Source: Microbacterium sp. MYb62 (GTDB lineage: Bacteria; Actinomycetota; Actinomycetes; Actinomycetales; Microbacteriaceae). Taken from it: a DNA stretch of 64,000 bases. Positions within the stretch are counted from its first letter, which is position 1. Every line of letters begins with the position of its first letter. This document shows, one piece after another, positions 24,234 through 33,705 of this stretch. The notes beneath the pieces were generated by a model. It made no database searches, had not been told where the DNA came from, and saw only the letters and a list, made by a program, of their open reading frames with translations. The DNA lies in assembly GCF_002979475.1 (NCBI RefSeq), contig NZ_PCOY01000002.1, positions 427,135 to 491,134 of the forward strand. The letters run 5' to 3'. A program made the translations under genes and the position numbers.

Positions 24234-25608
24234 GGGTCTCCTTCTGATCGTCGACGGCGTCGCCGTCGGGGTGGTGGCCGTTCCGCTTCTCCGCGTGCTT
24301 CCTGCTCCATCGTGCGAGCACGTACAGCACACCGCCGACGGCGAGCAGGATCGCACCGAAGAGCCAGACGGCCGGGCGCTGCTGGGTGAGGAGCAGGACG
24401 CACGATGCGGCGCCGAGGACGGGGACGAAGCTCCACACGCGGAAATGGTCGTGCGCGACGTGGTCTCGCCGCAGGACGAGCACGGACACGTTCACACTGA
24501 GGAAGACGAACAGGAGCAGCAGGACGACCGTCTCGGCGAGGGTGGCCAGATCGCCGACGAGAGTCAGGCCCATGGCGACGAGGGTCGTGACGAGGATCGC
24601 CACCCACGGTGTCTTCCGCTTCGGGAGCACGCGCCCGAGCACCGCGGGCAGCAGGTTCTGCTCGGCCATCCCGTAGGTGAGGCGGCTGACCATGATCATC
24701 GTCAGCAGGGCGCCGTTCGCGACCGCGACGAGAGCGATCAGGCTGAACAGCCAGGAGGGGATGCTGACGCCGGTGGCTTCCACGACCGCGAGCAGCGGGC
24801 CGCTCGAGTCCTGCAGCTCGGAGGCGGGCAGGGCGATCGAGCTCGCGAGCCCCACGAGGACGTACACGGCGCCGGCCGTGAACAACGCGGCGAAGAGAGC
24901 CCGCGGATACGTGCGGCGAGGATCCTTCACCTCTTCGATCATGTTCGCGGAGGTCTCGAAGCCGACGAACGAGTAGTAGGCGATCACCGCTCCGGAGAGC
25001 ACCGCGACGGCGACGTTCGCCTCCTCCGGTGCCTCGACGACACGGGAGACGTCTCCGCCCCCGCCCCCGACGAAGAGCGCGACCACGACGACGACGATGA
25101 CCAGGCCGCTGAGCTCGATCGCCGTCATGACGAGATTGGCGCCCATCGATTCGCGGATGCCGCGCGCGTTCAGCAGGCCGACCACGGCGAGGAAGACGAT
25201 GGCGACCGGGATGGTCGGCAGGTCGAAGAACGTCCCCAGGTAGTCGCCGGCGAAGGCGATGGCGAGTCCGGCCGCGCTCGTCACGCCCGCCGCCAGCATG
25301 CTGAAGCCGACCAGGAACGACACCAGGGGGCTGTGGAAAGCGCGCTCGGCGAATACGGCCGCTCCTCCGGCGCGGGGGTACTTGGTGACGAGTTCCGCAT
25401 ACGAGCCTGCGGTCAGCAGCGCGAGCAGCAGCGCCAGGAGCAGGGGCGCCCACAGCATCCCTCCCACCTTCGCGGACAGCACACCCATGAGGGCGTAGAT
25501 GCCGGCACCCAGCACATCGCCGAGGATGAAGGCGAAGAGGAGAGGGCCGGTGATGGCCCGCCGCAGCCGGGTCGGATCGTCGGCGCGCGGCGCGGTCTCG
25601 GTCGTCAT
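24220..25608 (-). CDS. APC-superfamily amino acid permease
   Basis: Membrane transporter (462 aa) with about 12 helices. The APC helix-1 motif GDVLGAGIYALMG (about 30-42) and the FVGFETSANMIEEVKDP segment near residues 215-231 place it among cationic/neutral amino acid permeases. The C-terminus is hydrophilic and His/Asp-rich. TAGCGT ends 6 nt before the ATG, indicating leaderless translation. The substrate is unknown. Confidence 0.9.
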   Translation of the reverse strand: MTTETAPRADDPTRLRRAITGPLLFAFILGDVLGAGIYALMGVLSAKVGGMLWAPLLLALLLALLTAGSYAELVTKYPRAGGAAVFAERAFHSPLVSFLVGFSMLAAGVTSAAGLAIAFAGDYLGTFFDLPTIPVAIVFLAVVGLLNARGIRESMGANLVMTAIELSGLVIVVVVVALFVGGGGGDVSRVVEAPEEANVAVAVLSGAVIAYYSFVGFETSANMIEEVKDPRRTYPRALFAALFTAGAVYVLVGLASSIALPASELQDSSGPLLAVVEATGVSIPSWLFSLIALVAVANGALLTMIMVSRLTYGMAEQNLLPAVLGRVLPKRKTPWVAILVTTLVAMGLTLVGDLATLAETVVLLLLFVFLSVNVSVLVLRRDHVAHDHFRVWSFVPVLGAASCVLLLTQQRPAVWLFGAILLAVGGVLYVLARWSRKHAEKRNGHHPDGDAVDDQKETHEHA

Positions 25609-25720
25609 CCCTGCACGCTACGGGCCTGCGGGAGCACCGGCCACGGGGTTGACAGCGCCGATCCGGACCGGCGCAGGCCATTGCCCCGGCAGCGGCATCC
25701 GTGATTTGATCCGGAGCATC

Positions 25721-27334
25721 GTGAGCACCCACACCGTCTTCAACCAGGCCCCGCCGCGCGTCGACATCGACGAGTTCGGGGCGAACATCGCGCTCGTCGA
25801 GGCCGTGCGGCAGCAGGGCGCCGACGGGGCGAGCGCGGCGCTGCACGCCACCGGCCGCCGCGTCGGGTCGGCTGCCTTCCAGGACGACGCCGCGCGGGCG
25901 AACCGCAACGAGCCCGTGCTGCACACGCACGACCGCTGGGGGCGCCGCCTGGACGAGGTCGAGTACGACCCCGCCTACCATCGCGTGATCGGTGCGGCCG
26001 TCGCCGACGGGGCGCATACCGCCGCGTTCGCCGATCCGCATCCCGGCGCGAGCGTGGTCAGGGCCGCCACGTTCATGCTCTACGCGCAGGTCGAGCCCGG
26101 CCATGCCTGTCCCGTGTCGATGACGCACTCCGCGGTCCCGGTGGTCGCGCAGCATCCGCAACTGGCGCAGGAATGGATGCCGCGGCTGCTGTCGCGCACC
26201 TATGACCCGGCGCTGCGCCCGGGCAAGCCCGGTGCGCTGTTCGGCATGGCGATGACCGAGAAGCAGGGGGGATCGGACGTGCGGGCGAACACCACCGCCG
26301 CGGTGCCGCTCGGCGGCGGGCGATACGCACTCACCGGGCACAAGTGGTTCTGCTCCGCCCCGATGTCGGATGCCTTCCTCGTGCTGGCGCGGGCACCGGG
26401 CGGGCTGTCGTGCTTCCTGATGCCGCGGCTGCTCGACGACGGCTCCCGCAACGGCCTGCGGTTCCAGCGGCTCAAGGACAAGCTGGGCAACCGGTCGAAC
26501 GCGTCGAGCGAGGTGGAGTACGAGCAGGCGGAGGCGACGCTCGTGGGCGAGGAGGGGCGCGGGGTGCGCACCATCATCGACATGGTCACCCGCACCAGGC
26601 TCGACTCGATGCTGGGTTCCCTCGCCGGGATGCGGCAGGGCGTCGCCGAGGCTGCCTGGCATGCGAGGCACCGATCGGCGTTCGGGCGCACGCTGATCGA
26701 TCAGCCGGCGATGACCGCCGTGATCGCCGACCTGCAGCTCGAGGTCGAGGCCGGCACCGCCGTCGCGCTGCGGCTGGCGCGCGCCTACGACGTCGATGCC
26801 TCCGCGCAGGACGCGGCCTTCCGCCGGCTGGCGACCGCCGTGATGAAGTACTGGGTGTGCAAGCGTGCTCCGGCCCACGCGGCGGAAGCGCTCGAGTGTC
26901 TCGGCGGCAACGGCATCACGACCGACTGGCCGCTGGAGATGCGGTACCGCGAGCAGCCGGTGATGGCGATCTGGGAGGGCTCCGGCAACGTGATCGCGTT
27001 GGATGTGCTGCGCGCGATCGCCCGTGAGCCGGAGTCGCTGGAGGCGTTCGACGCCGAGGTGTCGACCGTGCGGGGAGCGGATCCGCGCTTCGACCGGCAT
27101 CTCCAGGAAACCAGGGCGCTGGTCCGGGGACTCGCGGAGGATCCAGCGCCGGAGGCATCGGCGCGTCGTCTCGTCGAGGCGCTCGCCCTGACGCTGTCCG
27201 CCTCGCAGTTGCTGCGGACGGCTCCGTCGGAAGTGGCGGAGGGATTCATCGCCGCGCGCCTGGGTGGTGTCCCCGGCCTGTTCGGAGCGCTCCCGCCGGG
27301 CGTGGCCGTCGCCGCGATCGCCGCTCGCGCCTGA
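25721..27334 (+). CDS. Acyl-CoA dehydrogenase family protein, AidB-like
   Basis: Flavoprotein of the AidB branch (537 aa). It has the long N-terminus of this branch, GMAMTEKQGGSDVRANTT (FAD/substrate contact), KWFCSAP, and LGGNGITTDWPLEMRYREQPVMAIWEGSGNV. In E. coli, AidB protects DNA from alkylation; here an isovaleryl-CoA dehydrogenase-like activity is equally possible. CCGGAG precedes the GTG start. It is divergent from the amino acid permease. Confidence 0.87.
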   Translation: MSTHTVFNQAPPRVDIDEFGANIALVEAVRQQGADGASAALHATGRRVGSAAFQDDAARANRNEPVLHTHDRWGRRLDEVEYDPAYHRVIGAAVADGAHTAAFADPHPGASVVRAATFMLYAQVEPGHACPVSMTHSAVPVVAQHPQLAQEWMPRLLSRTYDPALRPGKPGALFGMAMTEKQGGSDVRANTTAAVPLGGGRYALTGHKWFCSAPMSDAFLVLARAPGGLSCFLMPRLLDDGSRNGLRFQRLKDKLGNRSNASSEVEYEQAEATLVGEEGRGVRTIIDMVTRTRLDSMLGSLAGMRQGVAEAAWHARHRSAFGRTLIDQPAMTAVIADLQLEVEAGTAVALRLARAYDVDASAQDAAFRRLATAVMKYWVCKRAPAHAAEALECLGGNGITTDWPLEMRYREQPVMAIWEGSGNVIALDVLRAIAREPESLEAFDAEVSTVRGADPRFDRHLQETRALVRGLAEDPAPEASARRLVEALALTLSASQLLRTAPSEVAEGFIAARLGGVPGLFGALPPGVAVAAIAARA

Positions 27335-27486
27335 TTCAGCGAATTCACAGAATTTCCGCGCGGCCTCCCGATATTCCGGAACGCGCAGCGATAGCGTCGG
27401 TGCCGCACGAGGGGTGCGTCGGCCGGGGTGCGCGGGCAAACGGGTGGCTTCCTCTCTCTCGAATCCCCAGACAAAAGGGCTCTCTC

Positions 27487-28137
27487 ATGACCGGTACAGC
27501 ACGTAAGGCGCTCGCAGAAGCGGTCGCCACCTTCCTCTTCGTCCTCGCGATCATCGCGGCGGTGAACAGCGGCAGCCCGCTGACTCCGCTCGCGATCGGC
27601 TTCACCCTGATGGTGCTCGTGTTCTCCACGGGTCACATCTCGGGTGCCCACCTCAACCCGGCCGTCTCGGTCGGCGTGTTCCTGCGCGGCGGCCTCAGCG
27701 TCGCCGACTTCATCGCCTACCTCATCGCCCAGTTCGTCGGTGGCGCGGTGGCCGCGCTCGTCAGCATGGCCGTGTGGCCGGTCGGCGAGAAGGCCATGGT
27801 CATCGAGGTCGGTCCGGCGTTCCTCGTCGAGGCGCTGTTCACGCTGATCCTGGTGTGGGTCGTGCTCAACACGGCCACCTCGAAGGACACCGCGGGCAAC
27901 TCCTTCTACGGTCTCGCGATCGGTGCCACCGTGTTCGTCGGTGCGGCCACCGTCGGCTCGATCTCGGGCGGCGGCTTCAACCCGGCCGTCGCACTCGGTC
28001 TCTCGGTCAGCGGGCACTTCGACTGGAGCTCGCTGTGGCTCTACATCGTCGCCCCGGTCGTCGGCGCCGTGATCGCCGCGATCCTTTTCCGCGTGCTCAA
28101 CACGGACGACGCGAAGAAGATCGCCGCCGCCGAGTAA
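27487..28137 (+). CDS. Aquaporin / MIP channel
   Basis: Six-helix channel (216 aa) with both NPA boxes, in SGAHLNPAVSVG (about 55-66) and SGGGFNPAVALG. It is slightly shorter than AqpZ. The aromatic/arginine filter of water channels is only partly recognisable, and the second NPA lacks the usual following Arg. The selectivity (water, glycerol or another small solute) is therefore open. AAAAGGG precedes the ATG. A strong terminator follows. Confidence 0.92.
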   Translation: MTGTARKALAEAVATFLFVLAIIAAVNSGSPLTPLAIGFTLMVLVFSTGHISGAHLNPAVSVGVFLRGGLSVADFIAYLIAQFVGGAVAALVSMAVWPVGEKAMVIEVGPAFLVEALFTLILVWVVLNTATSKDTAGNSFYGLAIGATVFVGAATVGSISGGGFNPAVALGLSVSGHFDWSSLWLYIVAPVVGAVIAAILFRVLNTDDAKKIAAAE

Positions 28138-28150
28138 TCCTCGCCGCAAG

Positions 28151-28189
28151 GCAGAAGCGCCGCGCCCTGTTCGGGCGCGGCGCTTCTGC
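28151..28189. terminator. Bidirectional hairpin between aquaporin and OPT genes
   Basis: A perfect 17-bp stem (28151-28167 with 28173-28189) around TGTTC. It lies between convergent genes and can serve both strands; the T-tract is weak. Confidence 0.8.
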
Positions 28190-28206
28190 GTTCGGCGGCG
28201 CCGACG

Positions 28207-29841
28207 TCAGAACCTGATGGCCTTGCCGACGTTCATGAGCGAGTCGGCGGCGATAATCCCGGCGCCGACCAGCGCCATCTCCTGCTCGCCCTTCTCGCCG
28301 CGGTGCTTCACCCACGCCACGCGCACCACCAGCGCCGCCAGCACCAGCCAGCCGGCGTTCGCGGTGGCCACGAGCAGACCCGTCGCCAACAGCACGCCCA
28401 TCTGGCGCTTGGATCCGCCGAGGAACTGGATGAGCGCGCCGGGGATCGCCCACAGCGCCATGGTCAGAGCCACCTGCGGATCGGAGATGCCGACCGAGAT
28501 CGTGTCGGCGAACACCGTCGAGGACGGCGGGATCTTGCCGTCCTCGAACAGCCCCTGCCAGGAGATGGCCACGACGCCGATCGCGACGACGATCGCGACG
28601 AGCGATGCCTTCAACTGTTCGCGGCGACCGGCGAGCTCGTACGCCTTCCACGGGCGCGCCTCCCGGCGCAGGATCCAGCCGGCCTTGTAGTCGTAGCCCA
28701 TGTCAGCGAATGCCGGTCCCGTCGCCGAGCAGTAGGCGACGAGGATGAGCAGCGGAACCTCCGGCATCTGGAGGAACAGGCCCACGATCAGGAAGATCAG
28801 CGTCACCGCGAAGGCGGGGAACCATCCCGCGTGCATCGCCGCGAGCCCCACGATCAGCTCGTGGACGATCGCGGCGAAGCCGGCGAACAGCACGAACCCG
28901 ATCAGCGCCGGGATCGACAGCTCGGACGCCGCGCCTCCGATGAGGGCGATCAGCAGCGCCCCGGCGACGAAGGCCGCGTACCCGGTGGCCAATGCGCGAC
29001 CGAGCCGGCGACCCGAGATCGTGTAGTCGAGCGTCTCGTCCAGCTGGATGGCCGCCGTCTGACGCACCTCCTCGGCGCGCTGCCGTCTGGTGCGTGCGCC
29101 CACGATGATCCACACCACCTGGAGCAGCGCGATGACCCCGGCGCCGATCATCACGCCGTGGGGGATGTACAGCGCCCCCAGGTTCACGCCGAGCAGGGCG
29201 GGAGCGTACTGCGAGATGATCAGCCCGACCGCGAACATCAGCAGCGCCCACACGTTGCCGATCAGCGCGACCCCGGCCGCGGACATCGGGAGGGCGAACA
29301 GCGAGCCGACGATGCCGACCACGCCTCCGCCCACGAGGATGAGTGCGCGCCGACCGCCCTCCGACCCGGCCTTGATGGTCTCGGCCGCTGCGACGCCGGG
29401 AGGCCAGGCCGCCGACGCCGGCAGGAACTTCGAGCCGAACGCCTTGTAGAGGATGAACACGTCGATGAGCACGCCCAGCGAGGCGCCCAGCAGCATCGGC
29501 CACACCAGCTCCGGTCTGCCGAGGGCCCAGGGGATCGCGATGGGGGCGAGGATGCCGTTGGCCGCGGCGAACGTGGCCGCCGAGATCGCCGATTGGATGA
29601 GGTTCTGCCGGTGCTTGCTGCGGAACTTCGCGAAGCCGAAGAACGCGATGCGCCCGAGGAGCATGGCGATCACGGCGCCGATGACGCTGGTGTTCGCCGA
29701 GATGCCCAGCGTCGTGATGAGGTGGACCCCGATCACGGCGCCGAGGACGCTCAGGACGATCGTGACGACGAGGGTGAGCGGTTGGAACGCGCGAGGGTGG
29801 GCCTCCACGGATTCCTGCTCTGTGGATGGTGAGTGTGTCAT
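28207..29841 (-). CDS. OPT-family oligopeptide/metal-chelate transporter
   Basis: Polytopic membrane protein (544 aa) with about 14 hydrophobic segments, resembling the OPT superfamily (oligopeptide or metal-chelate symport). Recognisable elements are ISANTSVIGAVIAMLLGRI near residues 47-65, PWALGRPELVWPMLLGASLG and the late GPAFADMGYDYKAGW. It follows a DUF1177 gene by 67 bp in an operon with PepE dipeptidase and an aminotransferase. Import and breakdown of a peptide-like compound is therefore a reasonable inference. Confidence 0.82.
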   Translation of the reverse strand: MTHSPSTEQESVEAHPRAFQPLTLVVTIVLSVLGAVIGVHLITTLGISANTSVIGAVIAMLLGRIAFFGFAKFRSKHRQNLIQSAISAATFAAANGILAPIAIPWALGRPELVWPMLLGASLGVLIDVFILYKAFGSKFLPASAAWPPGVAAAETIKAGSEGGRRALILVGGGVVGIVGSLFALPMSAAGVALIGNVWALLMFAVGLIISQYAPALLGVNLGALYIPHGVMIGAGVIALLQVVWIIVGARTRRQRAEEVRQTAAIQLDETLDYTISGRRLGRALATGYAAFVAGALLIALIGGAASELSIPALIGFVLFAGFAAIVHELIVGLAAMHAGWFPAFAVTLIFLIVGLFLQMPEVPLLILVAYCSATGPAFADMGYDYKAGWILRREARPWKAYELAGRREQLKASLVAIVVAIGVVAISWQGLFEDGKIPPSSTVFADTISVGISDPQVALTMALWAIPGALIQFLGGSKRQMGVLLATGLLVATANAGWLVLAALVVRVAWVKHRGEKGEQEMALVGAGIIAADSLMNVGKAIRF

Positions 29842-29908
29842 TGACGGACTTTCTGCAGAATGCCGACGCGGGCTTCATCGCCCGCGGTTGCCCCTCAGCG
29901 GGCGGTGT

Positions 29909-30853
29909 TCAGCTCTGGAACCGGGCGAGGCTCCCGTACCGGGCGACGAGGCTCTCGTACTCGTCGGCATCGTAGAAGGACAGGCGTCCCTCGGTGAACT
30001 GCTTCGCGGTCTCGACCACGAAGCGGGTCGCCTCCAGCAGCGCCGGCTCATAGCTGGCCCCCGTGGAGGATCCGGGCACGACGGACGCGGCCGTGAGTGC
30101 GACGCCGACGACCGGAGCGCTCGTGGCGACGGTCGGCTGCATGATGGAGTTGAAGTGGCGGTAGCCGTTGTCGTACGGCGTGATGTCCTGCTGTGCGAGC
30201 GGGAACGTGCGTGCGGGGGCTCCCGTCGCGTACTCGAGCACCGTCAGCAGCCCGGGGGCGACCGGAAGCAGGTAGCCCTGCATCGCGGTGGCCGAGATGG
30301 CGACACCGGCATGGTTGATCAGCCGATTGCCCTTGGAGGCATCGATCGACAGTATCGCGTCCATCGCCGTGTCGACCTCGTACTCGTTGAGCGTCGCCGA
30401 TGACACGGGCATGCCCATGAAGTCGACCGGCTCGCGGGGGGTGATGCTCACATGCGTGGCGATATGCGTGGTGACGATGACGTCTCCGCGCAGCTGCACG
30501 CCCGCTTCCGCCAGCCGCAGCAGTCGGAGCGCGGCGGCGATCGCGACCGTGGAGCCGTCGGCGTCCGAGACGGAGCCGATCCGGTCCGGCTGCGCCTGCT
30601 GCGCTCCGAGACGCCCGACGATGCCGAGCGTCGGCGCACTCCCGCCTGCGAGGGTCCCTTCCGTGCCCGGGAGCACCACCCTCACGAAGTCGCACATCCG
30701 GCTGGTGTCCTCCGGCGCTTCGTAGGGGACGGGGGTGATCGCGATCTGCGCCCGTGCGGCACCGACGCTCCGCAGCAGCGCGGCGATCCGTTCGCCGTCC
30801 AGCCGCGGGTCGTCCATGAGCTCGGTGACCTCCTGGATCTCTCGGGCACCCAT
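29909..30853 (-). CDS. DUF1177 domain protein
   Basis: Member of DUF1177 (314 aa). Family blocks include RMCDFVRVVLPG, GGSAPTLGIVGRLG, GDVIVTTHIATH, NEYEVDTAMDAIL and QDITPYDNGYRHFNS. Function is unknown; the His and Asp pattern resembles metallo-amidohydrolases or peptidases. Its ATG shares a base with the PepE stop (ATGA), so the two proteins are co-translated. It sits between a dipeptidase gene and an OPT transporter gene. Confidence 0.88.
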   Translation of the reverse strand: MGAREIQEVTELMDDPRLDGERIAALLRSVGAARAQIAITPVPYEAPEDTSRMCDFVRVVLPGTEGTLAGGSAPTLGIVGRLGAQQAQPDRIGSVSDADGSTVAIAAALRLLRLAEAGVQLRGDVIVTTHIATHVSITPREPVDFMGMPVSSATLNEYEVDTAMDAILSIDASKGNRLINHAGVAISATAMQGYLLPVAPGLLTVLEYATGAPARTFPLAQQDITPYDNGYRHFNSIMQPTVATSAPVVGVALTAASVVPGSSTGASYEPALLEATRFVVETAKQFTEGRLSFYDADEYESLVARYGSLARFQS

Positions 30854-31596
30854 CAGCGCACCGCCCCGCGGATCTCGTCGAGACGGAACGACTCGTCGAC
30901 CGGGAGGGCACGCGCCTCGGCGCCGTGGCGGAACACGAGTCCCTCACGATCGCCGAGGATGCGGGCGTGATCGCCCGTGACCCACAGCGCGCAGCCCTCG
31001 CGGAGCGCGAGCACCTCCTCGGCGGGGTTCAGCGCGAGGAACTCGCCCAGCCGCTCCTCCCTGCTCTCGCCGTTGTGGCCTGCGGGCTTGCCGGGGATGA
31101 AGTGCGGGTTCATCTGGAAGGGGACGAGGCCCAGCGCCGCGAACGAGGGCGGTTCGACGATCGGCATGTCGTTGGTGGTGCGGATCGACGGGGTGGCGAC
31201 GTTCGTCCCCGCGCTCCATCCCACGTACGCGGCGTCGCCGGACGTGACGCGCCGGCGGATCTCGTCGAGCAGCCCCGCGGCGGCGAGCCGGTGCAGCAGC
31301 GCGAACGTGTTGCCTCCCGCCACGGCGATGACCTGCGCCTCGCGCACGGCCTCGATCGGGTCGTCCAGCCGGTGGATGGAGGTGAGTTCGACCCCGTGGG
31401 CGGCGAACGCCGGTGCGGCGAGCGACTCGTACGCATCGAAGGACGTCGACACGGCGGCGTAGGGGATCAGCACGGCCCGCGTCGGCGTCGGCCGTCCCTC
31501 CTGCGCGCCGAGCACGAGGGCGAGCTGGTCTGCGGCGTGCTCGAGATATCCGAGGTCGTCCTTGCGCGAACTGCTCATCAGGAGGGCGCGGATCAT
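30853..31596 (-). CDS. pepE: Peptidase E-like dipeptidase (S51 family)
   Basis: Cytoplasmic serine dipeptidase with class-I amidotransferase-like fold (247 aa); PepE cleaves N-terminal aspartyl dipeptides. The nucleophile Ser lies in VGWSAGTNVA (near 129), with AVAGGNTFALLHRL upstream and MNPHFIPG following. The start overlaps the aminotransferase stop by 4 nt. Co-expression with DUF1177 and an OPT transporter suggests use of an imported peptide. Confidence 0.87.
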   Translation of the reverse strand: MIRALLMSSSRKDDLGYLEHAADQLALVLGAQEGRPTPTRAVLIPYAAVSTSFDAYESLAAPAFAAHGVELTSIHRLDDPIEAVREAQVIAVAGGNTFALLHRLAAAGLLDEIRRRVTSGDAAYVGWSAGTNVATPSIRTTNDMPIVEPPSFAALGLVPFQMNPHFIPGKPAGHNGESREERLGEFLALNPAEEVLALREGCALWVTGDHARILGDREGLVFRHGAEARALPVDESFRLDEIRGAVR

Positions 31597-32774
31597 GCTG
31601 ATTCCTTTCCGGCGAACGCCGTGATCTCTGCGACGAGACGGTCGATCTCGTCGATGGTGTTGAAGTAGTGCACGGACGCCCTGGCCATCGACGAGATGCC
31701 GTAGGAGGTCAGGATCGGAGTGGCCATGAAGTGGCCGGCCTCGATGATGATGCCGCGGCTCTCGAGATGGTCGGTGAGCTCGCGCGGATCCACCCCTGCG
31801 ACGTTGAACGGGATGATGCTGAGCCGGTTCTCGTCCGAAGGTCCGTAGACCTCCGCCCCGGGGATGCTGCGGATGCCGCGGACGGCGGCTCCGGTCAGCT
31901 CGACGACGCGCGCGTGGATGGTGTCGATCCCGAGGCGCTCGGCGACCTCGACGGCCGCGCCCAGCGCGAGGATCGCGGGAACGTTCGGCGATCCCGCCTC
32001 GAAGCGCCTGGCCGTGTCGGGGAGACGGATCGAGCCGTCCTCCTGTGTGGCGTTCCACCATCCCGCCAGCGCGGGGACCAGGTCAGGGACGAGGTGGCGG
32101 CGCACGGCCAGGATGCCGGAGCCCTCGATGCCGCGAAGTCCCTTCCGGCTGCACGCGGAGACGAAGTCCGCCTGCCATGAGGAGAAGCCGAGCGGGAGCA
32201 TGCCGATCGCCTGTGCCGCGTTGACGTGGGTGAGCACACCGGCCGCGGCGGCGATCCGGCAGATCTCGGCGACGGGCTGCGTCGCCCCGGTCACGTTCGA
32301 GAGGGCGACGAAGGTGATCAGGCGCGTGCGGGGCGTGATCGCTGCGCCCAGACGCTCCGGGTCGAGCATCCCATCGGCCCCTGCCGCGAACGGGACCACG
32401 CGGATCCCGACCTCGGCTTCCAGCATCCGCCAGATCGCGACGTTGCTGAGCATCTCCGTATCCGGGACGATCACCTCGTCTCCGGGCTGCCACCGGATGC
32501 CGCGGGCGACCAGGCTGATCGATTCGGTGCCGTTGCGGGTGAAGGCGATCTCCTCGGGCTGCGCGTGCAGGAAACCGGCGACCGCGGCGCGCACCTGCTC
32601 GATGCGTTCGTACACCTCGCGGCGCAGGCTGGGCAGATACGGCCCCTCGACGGCCGTGCGCCGGAGGTACGCGACCGCCGCGTCCACGGCTTCGGGAACG
32701 GGGGGTGCGGCGGCAGCGGTGTCGAAATACGCGGAGGGGGGCACGGCGGCATCTGCCAGGTCGTCGGGAAGCAT
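31593..32774 (-). CDS. Class V aminotransferase / cysteine desulfurase-like PLP enzyme
   Basis: PLP enzyme of fold type I (393 aa). The Schiff-base lysine is Lys211 in SACSRKGLRGIEGSG, and the cofactor-phosphate region is NGTESISLV. The aspartate that normally contacts the PLP ring nitrogen (VDxAQ) is Asn185 here (HVNAAQ), which may alter the chemistry. First gene of the aminotransferase-PepE-DUF1177-OPT operon. It is divergent from an IclR regulator that probably controls it. Confidence 0.87.
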   Translation of the reverse strand: MLPDDLADAAVPPSAYFDTAAAAPPVPEAVDAAVAYLRRTAVEGPYLPSLRREVYERIEQVRAAVAGFLHAQPEEIAFTRNGTESISLVARGIRWQPGDEVIVPDTEMLSNVAIWRMLEAEVGIRVVPFAAGADGMLDPERLGAAITPRTRLITFVALSNVTGATQPVAEICRIAAAAGVLTHVNAAQAIGMLPLGFSSWQADFVSACSRKGLRGIEGSGILAVRRHLVPDLVPALAGWWNATQEDGSIRLPDTARRFEAGSPNVPAILALGAAVEVAERLGIDTIHARVVELTGAAVRGIRSIPGAEVYGPSDENRLSIIPFNVAGVDPRELTDHLESRGIIIEAGHFMATPILTSYGISSMARASVHYFNTIDEIDRLVAEITAFAGKESA

Positions 32775-32843
32775 GGTCTCTTTCCACTTCGTCGGGGTAC
32801 TGCTGAAGCAAGATTCCGGGGGCGGAGACGTGGGGACAATACT

Positions 32844-32862
32844 CATCCCGCTATGCGGGATG
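32844..32862. promoter_or_regulatory. Palindrome in the aminotransferase/iclR intergenic region
   Basis: CATCCCGC-TAT-GCGGGATG, perfect 8-bp arms, 9 bp upstream of the iclR ATG. Probable operator for the IclR regulator; binding is inferred from position. Confidence 0.65.
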
Positions 32863-32870
32863 ATGAGGGC

Positions 32871-33623
32871 ATGGCTGATCAGCTGGGCAGCGTGACCCGT
32901 GCCCTCGAGACCCTCCGTCTGTTCGACGGCGCGCGCCACTCGCTGAGCGTCACCGAGCTGGCGGCACTGTTGGGGTGCTCGACCTCGACGGCGCAGCGGA
33001 CCATCGCCACGCTCGCCGAGCAGCACTTCCTCCGCCGCGACGACGAGACCCGCACCTACCGTCTCGGCGCCTCGGTGCTGCACCTGTCACGCGCCTGGCG
33101 GAGCGCAGCCTCCCTCGGCAGCCTCGCCCGGCCCGTGCTGGAGAGGTTGGCGCACGACACCGGCCTCAACACGACCTTCGCCGTACCCGATCACGCCCAC
33201 ATGCGCGTCGTGCTGTCGATCGACGGCGCCGAAGGCCCGCTGCGCGACTATCCGATGGCCAGCGAGCTGTTCCCCGCCCATGCGGGTGCCATCTCCAAGG
33301 CCTACTACGCGCAGCTGCCGCACGACCTGAGGGCGCGCTTCATCGGCGAGCGACCGATGGCGCGCTTCACGGCGGAGACCAAGACGGATCCGAAGCAGCT
33401 CGAGGAGGACTTCCTCGACATCCGTGCCCGGGGGTACTGCCATTCTCGCGGCGAGTACGACACGAACGTCTCGGCGCTGGCCGCACCGGTGTGGATGGGC
33501 AAGGAGCCGCTCGGGGCGATCGCGCTCTCCTCGCTGTCGGAGCTGGTCGTGCACCCCTCGCTCGTCGACGCCCTCCTCGCCGCCACCGGCGAGCTCGGGC
33601 GTCTGCTGACCCGCGAGGTGTGA
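32871..33623 (+). CDS. IclR-family transcriptional regulator
   Basis: Regulator (250 aa) with an N-terminal winged helix (about 5-65: LGSVTRALETLRLF, LLGCSTSTAQRTIATL) and a C-terminal IclR effector domain (about 80-245), ending in APVWMGKEPLGAIALSSL. IclR proteins usually bind small organic acids. The divergent peptide/amino acid operon is its likely target, through the palindrome at 32844-32862, which also covers its own promoter region. Confidence 0.92.
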   Translation: MADQLGSVTRALETLRLFDGARHSLSVTELAALLGCSTSTAQRTIATLAEQHFLRRDDETRTYRLGASVLHLSRAWRSAASLGSLARPVLERLAHDTGLNTTFAVPDHAHMRVVLSIDGAEGPLRDYPMASELFPAHAGAISKAYYAQLPHDLRARFIGERPMARFTAETKTDPKQLEEDFLDIRARGYCHSRGEYDTNVSALAAPVWMGKEPLGAIALSSLSELVVHPSLVDALLAATGELGRLLTREV

Positions 33624-33705
33624 CCGGCTGGCCCGCGGCGGAGACAGGTGCGGTGCGGCGCGGTGCGGGTGATCGTGATGACTCCCACCTTCGTCGCCGC
33701 GACCG

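Noticed and set aside
24230..27439. A 1069-codon open frame on the minus strand
   Set aside because: It runs antisense to the AidB-like gene and out of frame with the permease; composition (Arg/Pro/Gly-rich) is typical of a high-GC shadow frame.
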